64,000 nucleotides of DNA. Source: Acidimicrobiales bacterium. Its GTDB lineage: Bacteria; Actinomycetota; Acidimicrobiia; Acidimicrobiales; Aldehydirespiratoraceae. The stretch is taken from positions 1-64,000 of the forward strand of contig JAVJSI010000013.1 of NCBI GenBank assembly GCA_040219515.1. The letters are read 5' to 3'. The notes beneath the pieces are model-generated. The model was not told where the DNA came from. It saw only the letters and a list, made by a program, of their open reading frames with translations, and did no database searches. Shown here piece after piece: positions 1 to 7,759 of this stretch; position 1 is the first letter of the stretch, and each line of letters opens with the position of its first letter. The position numbers were made by a program, and so were the translations under genes.

Positions 1-146
1 CCTCAGAAGACGAACGAGCAGCCAGCTACGCCGGCTTCACCCACTTCTACAATCACCACAGATCACACGGCGCACTCAAATGGGCAACACCAGCCGGCAC
101 CCTCGCCACGATCATCAAGGACAACCTCCCCGAAGATCACATCTAG
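1..146 (+). CDS. IS481-type transposase, C-terminal fragment (5' end outside window)
   Basis: The frame that starts at base 3 is open from the window edge to a TAG at 144-146, giving 47 residues. The stretch FYNHHRSHGAL followed by a TPAG-type motif is the usual C-terminal tail of the rve/DDE integrase core in IS481-family transposases. The catalytic DDE residues would lie upstream, outside the window. The stop codon overlaps the stop of the convergent monooxygenase, so no terminal inverted repeat of an insertion sequence can fit after the gene without lying inside the neighbouring coding sequence. Whether the element is intact cannot be judged from here. Family assignment rests on a short tail only. 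Confidence 0.7.
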   Translation, partial: SEDERAASYAGFTHFYNHHRSHGALKWATPAGTLATIIKDNLPEDHI

Positions 147-1618
147 ACGTCGCCGGCGGCGGTGATCTGCTCGTAGCGATCGAGACTGACCTGTCGGCAC
201 TTCCGCCGGTAGTCGATGGTCGAACCGGGCCAGTTGTTGACGACCTTGCCCGAGTCGTTCTTGTACCAGCTGCTGCAGGAGGTGACCCAGACCCGCTTCT
301 TCATCCGCTCCTGGATACGCCGGTTGAAACGATCCTGTTCGTGGCGGTGGAGATCGATGGCGGCGATTCCCTCGTCCCGCATGCGTTCGAGCAGGCCGAC
401 GGTGTGGTGGATCTGCTGCTCGATCATGAAGATGATCGAGTTGTGGCCGAGGTTCGTGTTCGGCCCGTAGAGCATGAACAGGTTCGGGAAGTCGGCGACG
501 GTGATGCCGAGATAGGCCTCGGCTCCCTGGGCCCATCGGCGACGGATCGAGATGCCGTCACGCCCGATGAAGTCGACCGGGGCGAGGAAGTTGTTGGTGT
601 CGAACCCCGTGCCGAAGATGATGGTGTCGGCCGGTCGGTGCTCGCCGTCGTCGGTGATGACGCCGTCGGCGACGATCTCGCGGATGCCGGTGGTGACCAC
701 GTCGACCTGGGGTTCCTGCAAGGACGAGTACCACCCGTCGTGGCCGAGGATGCGAGTGCAGCCGATGGGGTACTCGGGGGTGAGACGCTCTCGCAGCTCG
801 TCGTCGGGCACGGCTGATTCGAGGTACTTCACCGCTTCTTCGGTCGCCTTCCGGTTGGCGAACGACCCGGTGTTGAACACCTGGTTCACGAGGATCTCGA
901 AGCGGAGATAGATCCCGAGTCGATGGAGGCGTCGCCAGCCCGGGATGCGGCGGAAGCGGCGGCGGGCAGCCGCACTGATCGGCGGGTTCCTGCGGGGCAT
1001 CACCCAGTTCGCCGACCGCTGATAGAGGTCGAGATGGGCGACGGACGGCACGATCTCGGGCACGAATTGCACAGCCGAGGCGCCGGTGCCGATCACCGCC
1101 ACCCGCCGTCCGGCCAGGTCGTGGTCGTGGTTCCACCGCGCCGAATGGAAGGTCGTGCCCGCGAAGGTGTCGAGCCCGGGAAGCGGCGGCACCGACGGCC
1201 GGTTGAGTTGACCGAGGCCGGAGATGACGATCGTGGCGCGGATCTCGTCGCCGTCGGTGGTGGTGAGCACCCACTCGGTGTGGTCGTGGTCCCATTCGGC
1301 GGCGGCGATCTCGGTGCCGAACCGGGCGACGTCGTCGAGCCCGTGTTTCGCCGCCGTCGCCTGGATGTGGGCGAGGATCTCCGGTTGGCCGGCGAAGGTC
1401 TCGCGCCAGTCGGGATTGGGTTCGAACGACAGCGTGTAGAGGTGGGCCGGGACGTCGCACGATGCCCCGGGGTAGGAGTTGTCGAGCCACGTGCCGCCGA
1501 AGGCGTGTGACTTCTCGACGATCTCGAAATTGTCGAAGCCGGCCTCGCGCAGCTTGATCGCCGTGCCGATGCCGGCGATGCCGGCCCCGATGATGACGAT
1601 CCTCGGATCGGCGCTCAC
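143..1618 (-). CDS. Flavin-containing Baeyer-Villiger-type monooxygenase
   Basis: This 491-residue protein is a class B flavoprotein monooxygenase, a family that uses FAD and NADPH to insert oxygen next to a ketone or to oxygenate heteroatoms. The N-terminus carries the FAD-binding GAGIAG motif, then a second Rossmann motif GTGASA for NADPH. Between them the fingerprint FAGTTFHSARWN fits the Baeyer-Villiger pattern FxGxxxHxxxW. The C-terminal part keeps YGPNTNLGHNS and the SWY/WPG block of this family, so it looks complete. The start is taken as the GTG at 1618, just before the FAD motif; the open frame runs further upstream but only through the thioesterase gene. It is the last gene of a four-gene minus-strand operon with a hydrolase and a thioesterase, which fits ketone-to-ester-to-acid degradation. 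The substrate is unknown. Confidence 0.85.
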   Translation of the reverse strand: MSADPRIVIIGAGIAGIGTAIKLREAGFDNFEIVEKSHAFGGTWLDNSYPGASCDVPAHLYTLSFEPNPDWRETFAGQPEILAHIQATAAKHGLDDVARFGTEIAAAEWDHDHTEWVLTTTDGDEIRATIVISGLGQLNRPSVPPLPGLDTFAGTTFHSARWNHDHDLAGRRVAVIGTGASAVQFVPEIVPSVAHLDLYQRSANWVMPRRNPPISAAARRRFRRIPGWRRLHRLGIYLRFEILVNQVFNTGSFANRKATEEAVKYLESAVPDDELRERLTPEYPIGCTRILGHDGWYSSLQEPQVDVVTTGIREIVADGVITDDGEHRPADTIIFGTGFDTNNFLAPVDFIGRDGISIRRRWAQGAEAYLGITVADFPNLFMLYGPNTNLGHNSIIFMIEQQIHHTVGLLERMRDEGIAAIDLHRHEQDRFNRRIQERMKKRVWVTSCSSWYKNDSGKVVNNWPGSTIDYRRKCRQVSLDRYEQITAAGDV

Positions 1619-1631
1619 TTCGCGTCCCTGC

Positions 1632-2438
1632 TCATGAAGGCTCCTTGCGTCGCCGAGTGACCACAGACTGGCTGGCGATCGCCTGGAGTCGTCCATCGTC
1701 GCCCCAGATCCGGATCTGACCATGTCCGAAGCCGTGGCGGATGCCGGCGGCTTCGATCTCGAGCAGGTACCACTCCGTCGGGTGCACATCGAGCACGCGC
1801 AGCGTGTTGTCGAGGCTGTTGCTCGAGAGTGCTTCCCCCGAACTGATCGCGATACCCATCGGCACCCAGTCGCCGAGCACGGCAAGGGTGGTCGCCGACG
1901 GCTCGAACGCTTCGGGGGGCTTGGCCCACATGCAGACCCGACCCTCGCCGTGACCGGTCGGGCCATGGTGTGCCTCGCCGGGCGGCGCCATCGCCAACAG
2001 CTGGTCCATGTACTGGCCGAGGCTCTCCTCCTCGTAGTGCCGACCCCGGGGAAGGCACTCGGCGGGCGGGAGAACGCTCGGCATCTGCGGGAACTCCCGC
2101 TCGACATCGAGTTCGCGGCGGCCGAGCGCGGCCATGACCGCGATGACCTCGTTGTCGCCGACGTGGCCGATCACGCGTGCCTGGGAGGTGAACCGACTGC
2201 TCACCGACACGTGGATGTCCAGGTCCATCACCGAGCCGACGGGCGCGAACGACAGGTACTGCGCGGTTGCCCACACCACCGGACGACCGGTGGTCTGTTC
2301 GAGCGCCGCAGTGGCCGCACCGAGCGCGGCGCCGCCGAACAGGAACCTCGAGCCGACGCTGATCTTGGGCGTGATCGGCAGGATCCAGCGGGTCGGGTTG
2401 TGCGTGGGCTGCAGACCCAACCATTCGCGGGCGTCCAT
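1632..2438 (-). CDS. Acyl-CoA thioesterase-like protein (double hotdog)
   Basis: The 268-residue product has the layout of TesB-like thioesterases, two hotdog folds in tandem. The first half has FGGAALGAATAALEQ (near residues 34-48) followed by the ATAQYLSFAP strand, and the second half has SLDNTLRV and a WYLLEIEA strand near residue 220. Enzymes of this type hydrolyse acyl-CoA thioesters to free acid and CoA in the cytoplasm. It begins 2 nt after the stop of the alpha/beta hydrolase and ends about 14 nt before the monooxygenase start, so the genes are almost certainly co-transcribed. Acyl-chain preference cannot be read from the sequence. A non-thioesterase hotdog function remains possible. 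Confidence 0.72.
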   Translation of the reverse strand: MDAREWLGLQPTHNPTRWILPITPKISVGSRFLFGGAALGAATAALEQTTGRPVVWATAQYLSFAPVGSVMDLDIHVSVSSRFTSQARVIGHVGDNEVIAVMAALGRRELDVEREFPQMPSVLPPAECLPRGRHYEEESLGQYMDQLLAMAPPGEAHHGPTGHGEGRVCMWAKPPEAFEPSATTLAVLGDWVPMGIAISSGEALSSNSLDNTLRVLDVHPTEWYLLEIEAAGIRHGFGHGQIRIWGDDGRLQAIASQSVVTRRRKEPS

Positions 2439-2440
2439 CC

Positions 2441-3268
2441 TCAGGCCTCGGCCAGCGCCGCGATGATCTCGGCCGCGGCGCGCGCCGGGTCCTCGAACGG
2501 GCCGAAGTGGCTGCGGTCGGGCCAGCTGACCAGGCGGCCGGCGGGCAACTCGGCGGCCACCAGCGGCGCGGCCAGTGCGGGCGGCGCGCCGTCACCCGAG
2601 CCGACGACGGTGACCGGCACCCCGATCTCGTGGAGTCGGGGGAACAACTCGAGGTCGGCTCCCTCGAAGGTGCGGGCCTCGTTCTCGCCGGTGGTCGTGA
2701 GTGTGACCCCGTCGGCGGTGGGGCGGAAGCCGTGGGTGATGTAGTCCCGCAGGACGACCGGGTCGACCGCGGCGAAGGGGCCGCGCCCCGTGTAGCGCTC
2801 GATGACCTCGTCGAGTGACGCGAAGTCCTGTCGCCGGCGCCGCGCCCCTTCGGCGAGCGGATTCGCCCCGCTGCCGGCGGTGGCCGACGGCGGGAAGATG
2901 ATGGGCTCGAAGATCCACGCGGCGCGGACCGTGCCGGGCCGGCGGAGCTCGGTGGCCATCGCCGTGGCGCCGCCCATCGAGTGACCGCAGACCGCCAACG
3001 GCGCGTCCGCACCGAGATGGTCGAGCACGGCCAGCGCGTCGTCGACCATGCCTCGCCACGGCAGCGCCATGTCGGGGGTGATGCTGTCACCGTGGCCGCG
3101 GAGGTCGGGGGCCCAGACGCGGAAGTGGTCGTGGAGTCGGCGGGCGATCTGCGTGTAGGCCCGCCCGTGGAAGCCGGTGGCGTGCAGCAGCAACAGGGGC
3201 GGGCCGTCGCCGCCCAGGTCGTGCAGGGCGACCGACACCCCATCGGTCGATCGGATCAGCTCACCCAT
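2441..3268 (-). CDS. Alpha/beta hydrolase
   Basis: This is a 275-residue alpha/beta-hydrolase-fold enzyme. The oxyanion strand reads LLLLHATGF, the nucleophile elbow is GHSMGG (Ser near residue 96), and the catalytic His lies in DRSHFGPFEDP near the C-terminus. The size is normal for esterase or epoxide-hydrolase-like family members, and no signal peptide is visible. The ATG at 3268 follows the AhpD-like gene by 10 nt. With a Baeyer-Villiger monooxygenase in the same operon, hydrolysis of the ester or lactone made by that enzyme is an attractive role, but this is inference from gene order. Confidence 0.8.
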   Translation of the reverse strand: MGELIRSTDGVSVALHDLGGDGPPLLLLHATGFHGRAYTQIARRLHDHFRVWAPDLRGHGDSITPDMALPWRGMVDDALAVLDHLGADAPLAVCGHSMGGATAMATELRRPGTVRAAWIFEPIIFPPSATAGSGANPLAEGARRRRQDFASLDEVIERYTGRGPFAAVDPVVLRDYITHGFRPTADGVTLTTTGENEARTFEGADLELFPRLHEIGVPVTVVGSGDGAPPALAAPLVAAELPAGRLVSWPDRSHFGPFEDPARAAAEIIAALAEA

Positions 3269-3278
3269 CGGCTGCGGC

Positions 3279-3794
3279 TCAATCGCCCTCGGGGAGGATG
3301 TAGTGGCCGTCGTCGTCGGCTGCGATGTCGAGCACGGTCATGAAACGACCGTTGCCGACGGTCATGGCGCACAGGGCGGTGAGCTCGATGACCTCGACGT
3401 CGGTGAAGTGATTGCGGATCTCCTGGATGAAGGCGTCGTCGATCGAGTGGTGGTCGGTGGCGAACCGGTCGGCGAACTCGCCGGCGAGGCGTTCGCGATC
3501 GGTGAGGCCCTCGATCTCGGGTGCCTGCCCGATCGAACAGGCGATGACGTCCTGGACGCCGTCCTCGTCGAGCCCCTGGGCGGCTGCCTTGGGCGAGCGG
3601 GTGTTGAGACAGACGGGGCAGCCGTTGGCCACCGCCACGCGCAGACGCGCGATCTCGCGCACTCGTGGAGGGAGCGAGGTCTTCTCGTAGACGGCCTGGG
3701 AGTAGGCCCCCATGCCGATCGCGACGTCGGGCTGCATCATCAGCAGCCGTTCGCGCTCGAGTCCTCTGCCGTCGGGAACATCGATCCGTGCCAT
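3279..3794 (-). CDS. AhpD/carboxymuconolactone decarboxylase-like protein
   Basis: The 171-residue protein matches the AhpD-like/CMD fold: a helix with REIARLRVAVANGC, then a CPVC motif with two cysteines, then a long helical region. In AhpD peroxidases the CxxC pair is redox active and is followed by a His three residues later; here the following residues are LNTR, so that His is absent. A peroxidase or thiol-disulfide role is possible but unproven. The gene opens the operon: ATG at 3794 is preceded by TAGGCT and a 6-nt spacer with no Shine-Dalgarno site, the pattern of a leaderless transcript. Confidence 0.75.
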   Translation of the reverse strand: MARIDVPDGRGLERERLLMMQPDVAIGMGAYSQAVYEKTSLPPRVREIARLRVAVANGCPVCLNTRSPKAAAQGLDEDGVQDVIACSIGQAPEIEGLTDRERLAGEFADRFATDHHSIDDAFIQEIRNHFTDVEVIELTALCAMTVGNGRFMTVLDIAADDDGHYILPEGD

Positions 3795-3803
3795 CTGAGG
3801 AGC

Positions 3804-4544
3804 CTAGGAGCGGGTCAGCACCGCGGCCATCCAGCCATCCGATTCGATGTGGCGGTCCGTCGTTGCGCCGTAGGCGGCCGCACACCGGTCGAGCTGCGTC
3901 GGGCCGAGGATCCCTGCGACGATCAAGCGTGGGTGGGCGGGGTGCAGCTCACCGGCGATGTGCTCGTGGATGTCGATCGTCACGTTGACGACGACGAGGT
4001 CGTACGGGGTCCCGTCGCCGGGGTCGACGGAGCCGGATCTCACTGCGACCGAGTCGGCGACGCCGTTGCGGGCGACATTGGCGATCGTGGCGTCCACTGC
4101 GGCGGGATCGATGTCGACGGCGACGACCCCGGCACCGACGAGCGCGGCGGCGATCGAGAGCACCCCGGTGCCGCACCCGATGTCGAGCACCCGCTGGCCC
4201 TGGCGCACCTCGGTGCCGATGAGGTCGAGGGCCAGCCGCGTGCTCGGGTGCGACCCGCTCCCGAAGGCATGGCCGGGGTCGATCGCGATGCCGATGGAAC
4301 CGGTCGGCGGATCGAGCCACGGTGGGTGCACCGCGAAACCTCCCGCGACCTCGATGGTGAGCAGGTCACGCGCGGCGTCGAGTCCGTGGGTGTCGTCGAC
4401 GGTTTCGATCACGGCCTGCGGCGCCAGCCGGTCGCGGGCCGCGGCAGCCCGGGTTGCATCGGTGAACGCCGCCCGAAGCGCACCGTCGAGTTCCTCCACG
4501 CCGATCGCGCCGTGCTCCCAGAGTTGCGCCGACTGCGCATCCAC
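3804..4544 (-). CDS. prmA: Ribosomal protein L11 methyltransferase-like protein
   Basis: The product resembles PrmA, the SAM-dependent enzyme that trimethylates ribosomal protein L11. It has the DPGHAFGSGSHPSTR block, the SAM motif LDIGCGTGVLS, and an NVTIDIH segment where PrmA normally has an N(I/L)xA-type motif. At 246 residues it is shorter than typical PrmA. In-frame codons upstream of the GTG at 4544 encode SHFLFTVTVDRDG, which looks like the usual first strand of PrmA. No ATG, GTG or TTG is available there, but a CTG at 4586-4584 overlaps the cupin stop as CTGA and would add 14 residues. The gene is coupled to the cupin upstream. A different protein or small-molecule methyltransferase cannot be excluded. 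Confidence 0.75.
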   Translation of the reverse strand: MDAQSAQLWEHGAIGVEELDGALRAAFTDATRAAAARDRLAPQAVIETVDDTHGLDAARDLLTIEVAGGFAVHPPWLDPPTGSIGIAIDPGHAFGSGSHPSTRLALDLIGTEVRQGQRVLDIGCGTGVLSIAAALVGAGVVAVDIDPAAVDATIANVARNGVADSVAVRSGSVDPGDGTPYDLVVVNVTIDIHEHIAGELHPAHPRLIVAGILGPTQLDRCAAAYGATTDRHIESDGWMAAVLTRS

Positions 4545-4582
4545 ACCGTCGCGATCGACGGTGACCGTGAACAGGAAGTGGC

Positions 4583-5029
4583 TCAGGTGAGCACGTTGGG
4601 CCGACCGAGACCCTGGGCTTCACAGAGCGCCATGTAGGCCGCGTAGATGCCGGCGGCGTCGGTGATCGACTCGACATTGCCGTCGGCGTCGAGGTTGAGG
4701 TTGGCGCCGTAGATCTGGAACCAGACATCGGTGAGCTCGGTGTTGTCGGCGGGCACGGTGAGCGTGTGCTCGGACCCGGCCGGCTCGAACAGAAACGACC
4801 CGGCTCGGTTCACATAGGGATACTCGGCGTACTTCCAGGCGCCGGTGAGCGTGTAGCCGAACACCTGGCCCGTGTGCTTGTGCTTCTGGACCACCGTTCC
4901 CGGTTCGAAACGATTACGCACGATCCACAGCCCGAGCTCGATGTCGGCCTGGACCAGCTTGATCTCGACACCGGCACCGGTGCCGACCCACGGGATGTCG
5001 TCTTCTCCGAGATGCACTGCTTCAGTCAT
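4583..5029 (-). CDS. Cupin-domain protein (dihydroxyacetophenone dioxygenase-like)
   Basis: This 148-residue single-domain cupin has the first cupin motif in VQKHKHTGQVFGYTL (HxH near residues 50-52) and the second in SFLFEPAGSEHTLTV. The arrangement resembles ChrR-like cupins and 2,4'-dihydroxyacetophenone dioxygenase, which bind one metal ion. The substrate is not identifiable. ATG 5029 is preceded by TACGCT and a 7-nt spacer without a Shine-Dalgarno site, so it is probably a leaderless transcript start, and the prmA-like gene follows directly. Confidence 0.72.
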   Translation of the reverse strand: MTEAVHLGEDDIPWVGTGAGVEIKLVQADIELGLWIVRNRFEPGTVVQKHKHTGQVFGYTLTGAWKYAEYPYVNRAGSFLFEPAGSEHTLTVPADNTELTDVWFQIYGANLNLDADGNVESITDAAGIYAAYMALCEAQGLGRPNVLT

Positions 5030-5044
5030 GGACCGGAGCGTAGG

Positions 5045-5902
5045 TCAGCCGTCGTCGTGCTGGCGAAGGAAGCGTTCGAACTCGGCGGCCAGGTCGTCGG
5101 CGTTGGGCAGCGAGGATGCGGTCCGGGCGTCGTAGCGCTCTTCGAGATGACGGACGTAGCGAGAGATGTCGGCGTCGTCGGCCATGGCATCGTCGACCCG
5201 GGCCTCCCAGTCGCGGGCCTCCTGGTCGAGTCCGGCCCAGCCGGTGGGGAGACCGGTGACCCGCTCGAAGCGTTCGAGCAGCGCCCTCGAGGCCTTGGGA
5301 TTGGGCGCGCCGGCCACGTAGTGCGGCACGCTGGCCCGCAGCGACACCGCCGGTACGCCGATGCGATCGAGGTGTTCGTGGAGGGCACCGACCACCCCGG
5401 TCGGCCCCTGGTACGACGGCCGATCGAGACGCATCAGCGCGGCTAGTTCGGCATCGGTGGTGGAGCCGGTGATGGCCGGCGGTCGCGTGTGCGGGGTTTC
5501 GGCGATCATCGCGCCGAGGGTGACGACCATCCTCACGTCGAACCGGCGCACGACCTCGACCACCGCATCGACGAATGTGCGCCACCGCAGATGCGGTTCG
5601 ACACCCTCCATGAGGACGAGGTCACGATCGCGACCGTCGAGCGGCAGCGCGTAGATGTCGTTGTGGGGCCACTCGATCCGGCGGGCGCCCGATTCGTCGA
5701 TGCGCACATACGGCCGGCGCTCGTTGAAGTCGAAGAACTCGTCGGCGTCGATGTGGCCGACCTTGGTCGCATCGACACCGCGCAGCGCCTCGATCGCCCC
5801 GGTGGCTGCCCCGCCCACGTCGAACAGCCCGTCCCAGGCCGTGACCAGGATGGGGGAGTGCAGTCCCCGCGTCGGTTCGTTCTCCCAGATCAGCTGGTCC
5901 AC
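5045..5902 (-). CDS. PAC2 family protein
   Basis: The 285-residue product matches the PAC2 family (proteasome assembly chaperone fold), which is common in actinobacteria and archaea. Recognisable stretches are ILVTAWDGLFDVGGAA near the N-terminus, VVTLGAMIAETPHTRPP in the middle and the VPHYVAGAPNPKA loop near residue 190. The helical C-terminal tail is rich in acidic residues. The start is the GTG at 5902. A function in proteasome assembly is known for eukaryotic relatives; in actinobacteria the role is not established, so the name describes the fold only. The gene is followed after 15 nt by the separately promoted cupin gene. Confidence 0.82.
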   Translation of the reverse strand: MDQLIWENEPTRGLHSPILVTAWDGLFDVGGAATGAIEALRGVDATKVGHIDADEFFDFNERRPYVRIDESGARRIEWPHNDIYALPLDGRDRDLVLMEGVEPHLRWRTFVDAVVEVVRRFDVRMVVTLGAMIAETPHTRPPAITGSTTDAELAALMRLDRPSYQGPTGVVGALHEHLDRIGVPAVSLRASVPHYVAGAPNPKASRALLERFERVTGLPTGWAGLDQEARDWEARVDDAMADDADISRYVRHLEERYDARTASSLPNADDLAAEFERFLRQHDDG

Positions 5903-5980
5903 CCGACAAGTGTGCCTTCACGGCATCGCCGTGCCCACCCGTCGTACTCACGCCGAACGCAGAAATGCCGACTGAAGAGT

Positions 5981-7759
5981 GTGACCGCCGCGCCCGAGTT
6001 CGAGTTGGAGCCCCGTTGGGACCCTTCGCTCGTGGTTCGCGTCGTGTGGATTCGGACGATCTCCACGCTCTCGCTGGGCATCACCTGTGCGCTGCTCCCT
6101 GCCCTCGGTGACGATCGCTTCACGATCACCTTTCTGCTCCTGGGCCCGATTCCGATCGGGAGTGTCATCGTGTACCGACTCGTTCACCCCGACCGAATGC
6201 TCGCCGTGGCGACGGTGGTGGACATGGCGTGGTGCGTTGTCGTGGTATTGCTGCTGCCGAGCCTGTACGCGACGACGATGATCGTCGCGATGGCGATGCT
6301 CGCCTTCGTGGCCAATGAGGGGAAGCGCTACCTCAACATCTCCGCGGCCCTCGGTGCCGTCGGCTTCACGACCGCCGGGCTGTTGCACGATGTCGATCTC
6401 TGGGTCGTGATGATGGCGGTCTATCTCGTACTCCTGCCACTGATCAACTTTCTCGCTTCGGCCCAGGCCGAACGGGAGCGCCGATACAACGAGCGCATTC
6501 GCCACCGGGCCGAGCACGATTCGCTCACCGGCCTGCGGAATCGGGCCGGCCTCGCGACGTCCATGCTCCGGGGCAGGATCGACGCGGTCGTCGCGCTGGA
6601 TCTTGACGGCTTCAAGGACATCAACGACACGCTCGGTCACAAGGCAGGTGATGAGCTTCTGGTCGCGCTGGCCTCTCGCATGAGTGATGTGGTCGGCGAG
6701 GTCGGCGTGCTCGCCCGCACCGGTGGCGACGAGTTCTCGGTTCTCGTCCACGGCACCGATGCGGACCTGCTGGCCGGCGAGCTGTTGCGGGCCTGCCGCC
6801 AACGATTCACCCTGGGCGACATCGATGTTTCGATCGGGGCGTCGATCGGTGTCGCGTTCGCCGAGCCGGGTATCGACTCCTCGGAGCTGATCCGCCGCGC
6901 TGATCTCGCGATGTACGAGGCGAAGCGCAGCCAGGTCGGCGTGCGTCGGTGGAACGACACGACGCGTTCGGCGTCACGTCAGCGGGTGAGTCTGTCGGGT
7001 GATGTCGAACGAGGCTTCGAGACGAACGAGTTCGAGCTGTTCTTCCAACCGATCGTGGAAACGCAATCCGGTCGCGTCGTGGATGTCGAGGGACTGCTGC
7101 GGTGGCGCCACCCGGTCCACGGACTGCTCGTGCCCGGTGACTTCCTCGAGCTCGTCGAGGGAATCGGTCTCCGTTCGACGATGGATCGGATGGTCTTCGA
7201 TCAGGCCGCCTCGCTCGCTGCTCGGCTCCAGCCGATGAACATCGGGGTGTCGTTGAACGTGTCGGCGGGAAGCATCCTGCGCTCGTCGGTCCCCCAGGTG
7301 CTCGACGAGACGCTGCGCCGCTACGACGTCGTCCCGCAGCGGATCACGGTCGAGATGATCGAGGACGAGATGGCCGACGACCAATCGACCGCCAGAGCCG
7401 TGCTCGACGCACTGGGCGAACTCGGTGTGGGCATCGCGATCGACGACTTCGGCACGGGGCATTCGTCACTCTCCCGCCTGCGTCGACTTCCGGTGACCTC
7501 GCTCAAGATCGACCGCAGTTTCGTGTCGGGGATGCGCGAGTCCGAGGACGATCAGGCGATCGTGCGGGCCGTCAGCCACCTCGGTCGATCGCTCGACCTC
7601 ATCGTGGTCGCCGAAGGCGTGGAGAACGAGTCCGTGCACGACCACATTCGCGAGGCCGATCTGCCGATCGATCGTCTCCAGGGCTACGGGATCGCCGTAC
7701 CGATGCCGGCCGACGAGTTGCTCTCCTGGATCGAACCGCGTCGGATCAGCAGGGTCTAG
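5981..7759 (+). CDS. Membrane-anchored GGDEF/EAL protein (c-di-GMP turnover)
   Basis: The 592-residue protein has about five or six hydrophobic helices in residues 18-165, then a GGDEF domain with RTGGDEF near residue 248, then an EAL domain. GGDEF domains make c-di-GMP and EAL domains degrade it. The GGDEF motif is intact. The EAL signature reads EGLLRW instead of EALLRW, but the metal/catalytic segments NVSA, the Glu of VEMIEDE, DDFGTG and SLKIDRSF are present, so phosphodiesterase activity is plausible. The DDFGTGHSS and QGYGIAVP variants differ a little from consensus. The GTG at 5981 is the last start before the conserved region; the frame is open further upstream only as a shadow of the PAC2 gene. 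The stop overlaps the convergent amidohydrolase stop. Confidence 0.88.
   Translation: MTAAPEFELEPRWDPSLVVRVVWIRTISTLSLGITCALLPALGDDRFTITFLLLGPIPIGSVIVYRLVHPDRMLAVATVVDMAWCVVVVLLLPSLYATTMIVAMAMLAFVANEGKRYLNISAALGAVGFTTAGLLHDVDLWVVMMAVYLVLLPLINFLASAQAERERRYNERIRHRAEHDSLTGLRNRAGLATSMLRGRIDAVVALDLDGFKDINDTLGHKAGDELLVALASRMSDVVGEVGVLARTGGDEFSVLVHGTDADLLAGELLRACRQRFTLGDIDVSIGASIGVAFAEPGIDSSELIRRADLAMYEAKRSQVGVRRWNDTTRSASRQRVSLSGDVERGFETNEFELFFQPIVETQSGRVVDVEGLLRWRHPVHGLLVPGDFLELVEGIGLRSTMDRMVFDQAASLAARLQPMNIGVSLNVSAGSILRSSVPQVLDETLRRYDVVPQRITVEMIEDEMADDQSTARAVLDALGELGVGIAIDDFGTGHSSLSRLRRLPVTSLKIDRSFVSGMRESEDDQAIVRAVSHLGRSLDLIVVAEGVENESVHDHIREADLPIDRLQGYGIAVPMPADELLSWIEPRRISRV

Noticed and set aside
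1615-3243. A 542-codon minus-strand frame ending in a short MSRDAK peptide
   Set aside because: It crosses the hydrolase and thioesterase in the wrong frame. Its domain-free composition marks it as a shadow.
5489-5980. Upstream extension of the GGDEF/EAL frame
   Set aside because: The frame is open but lies antisense to the PAC2 gene. Conserved residues start only after GTG 5981.
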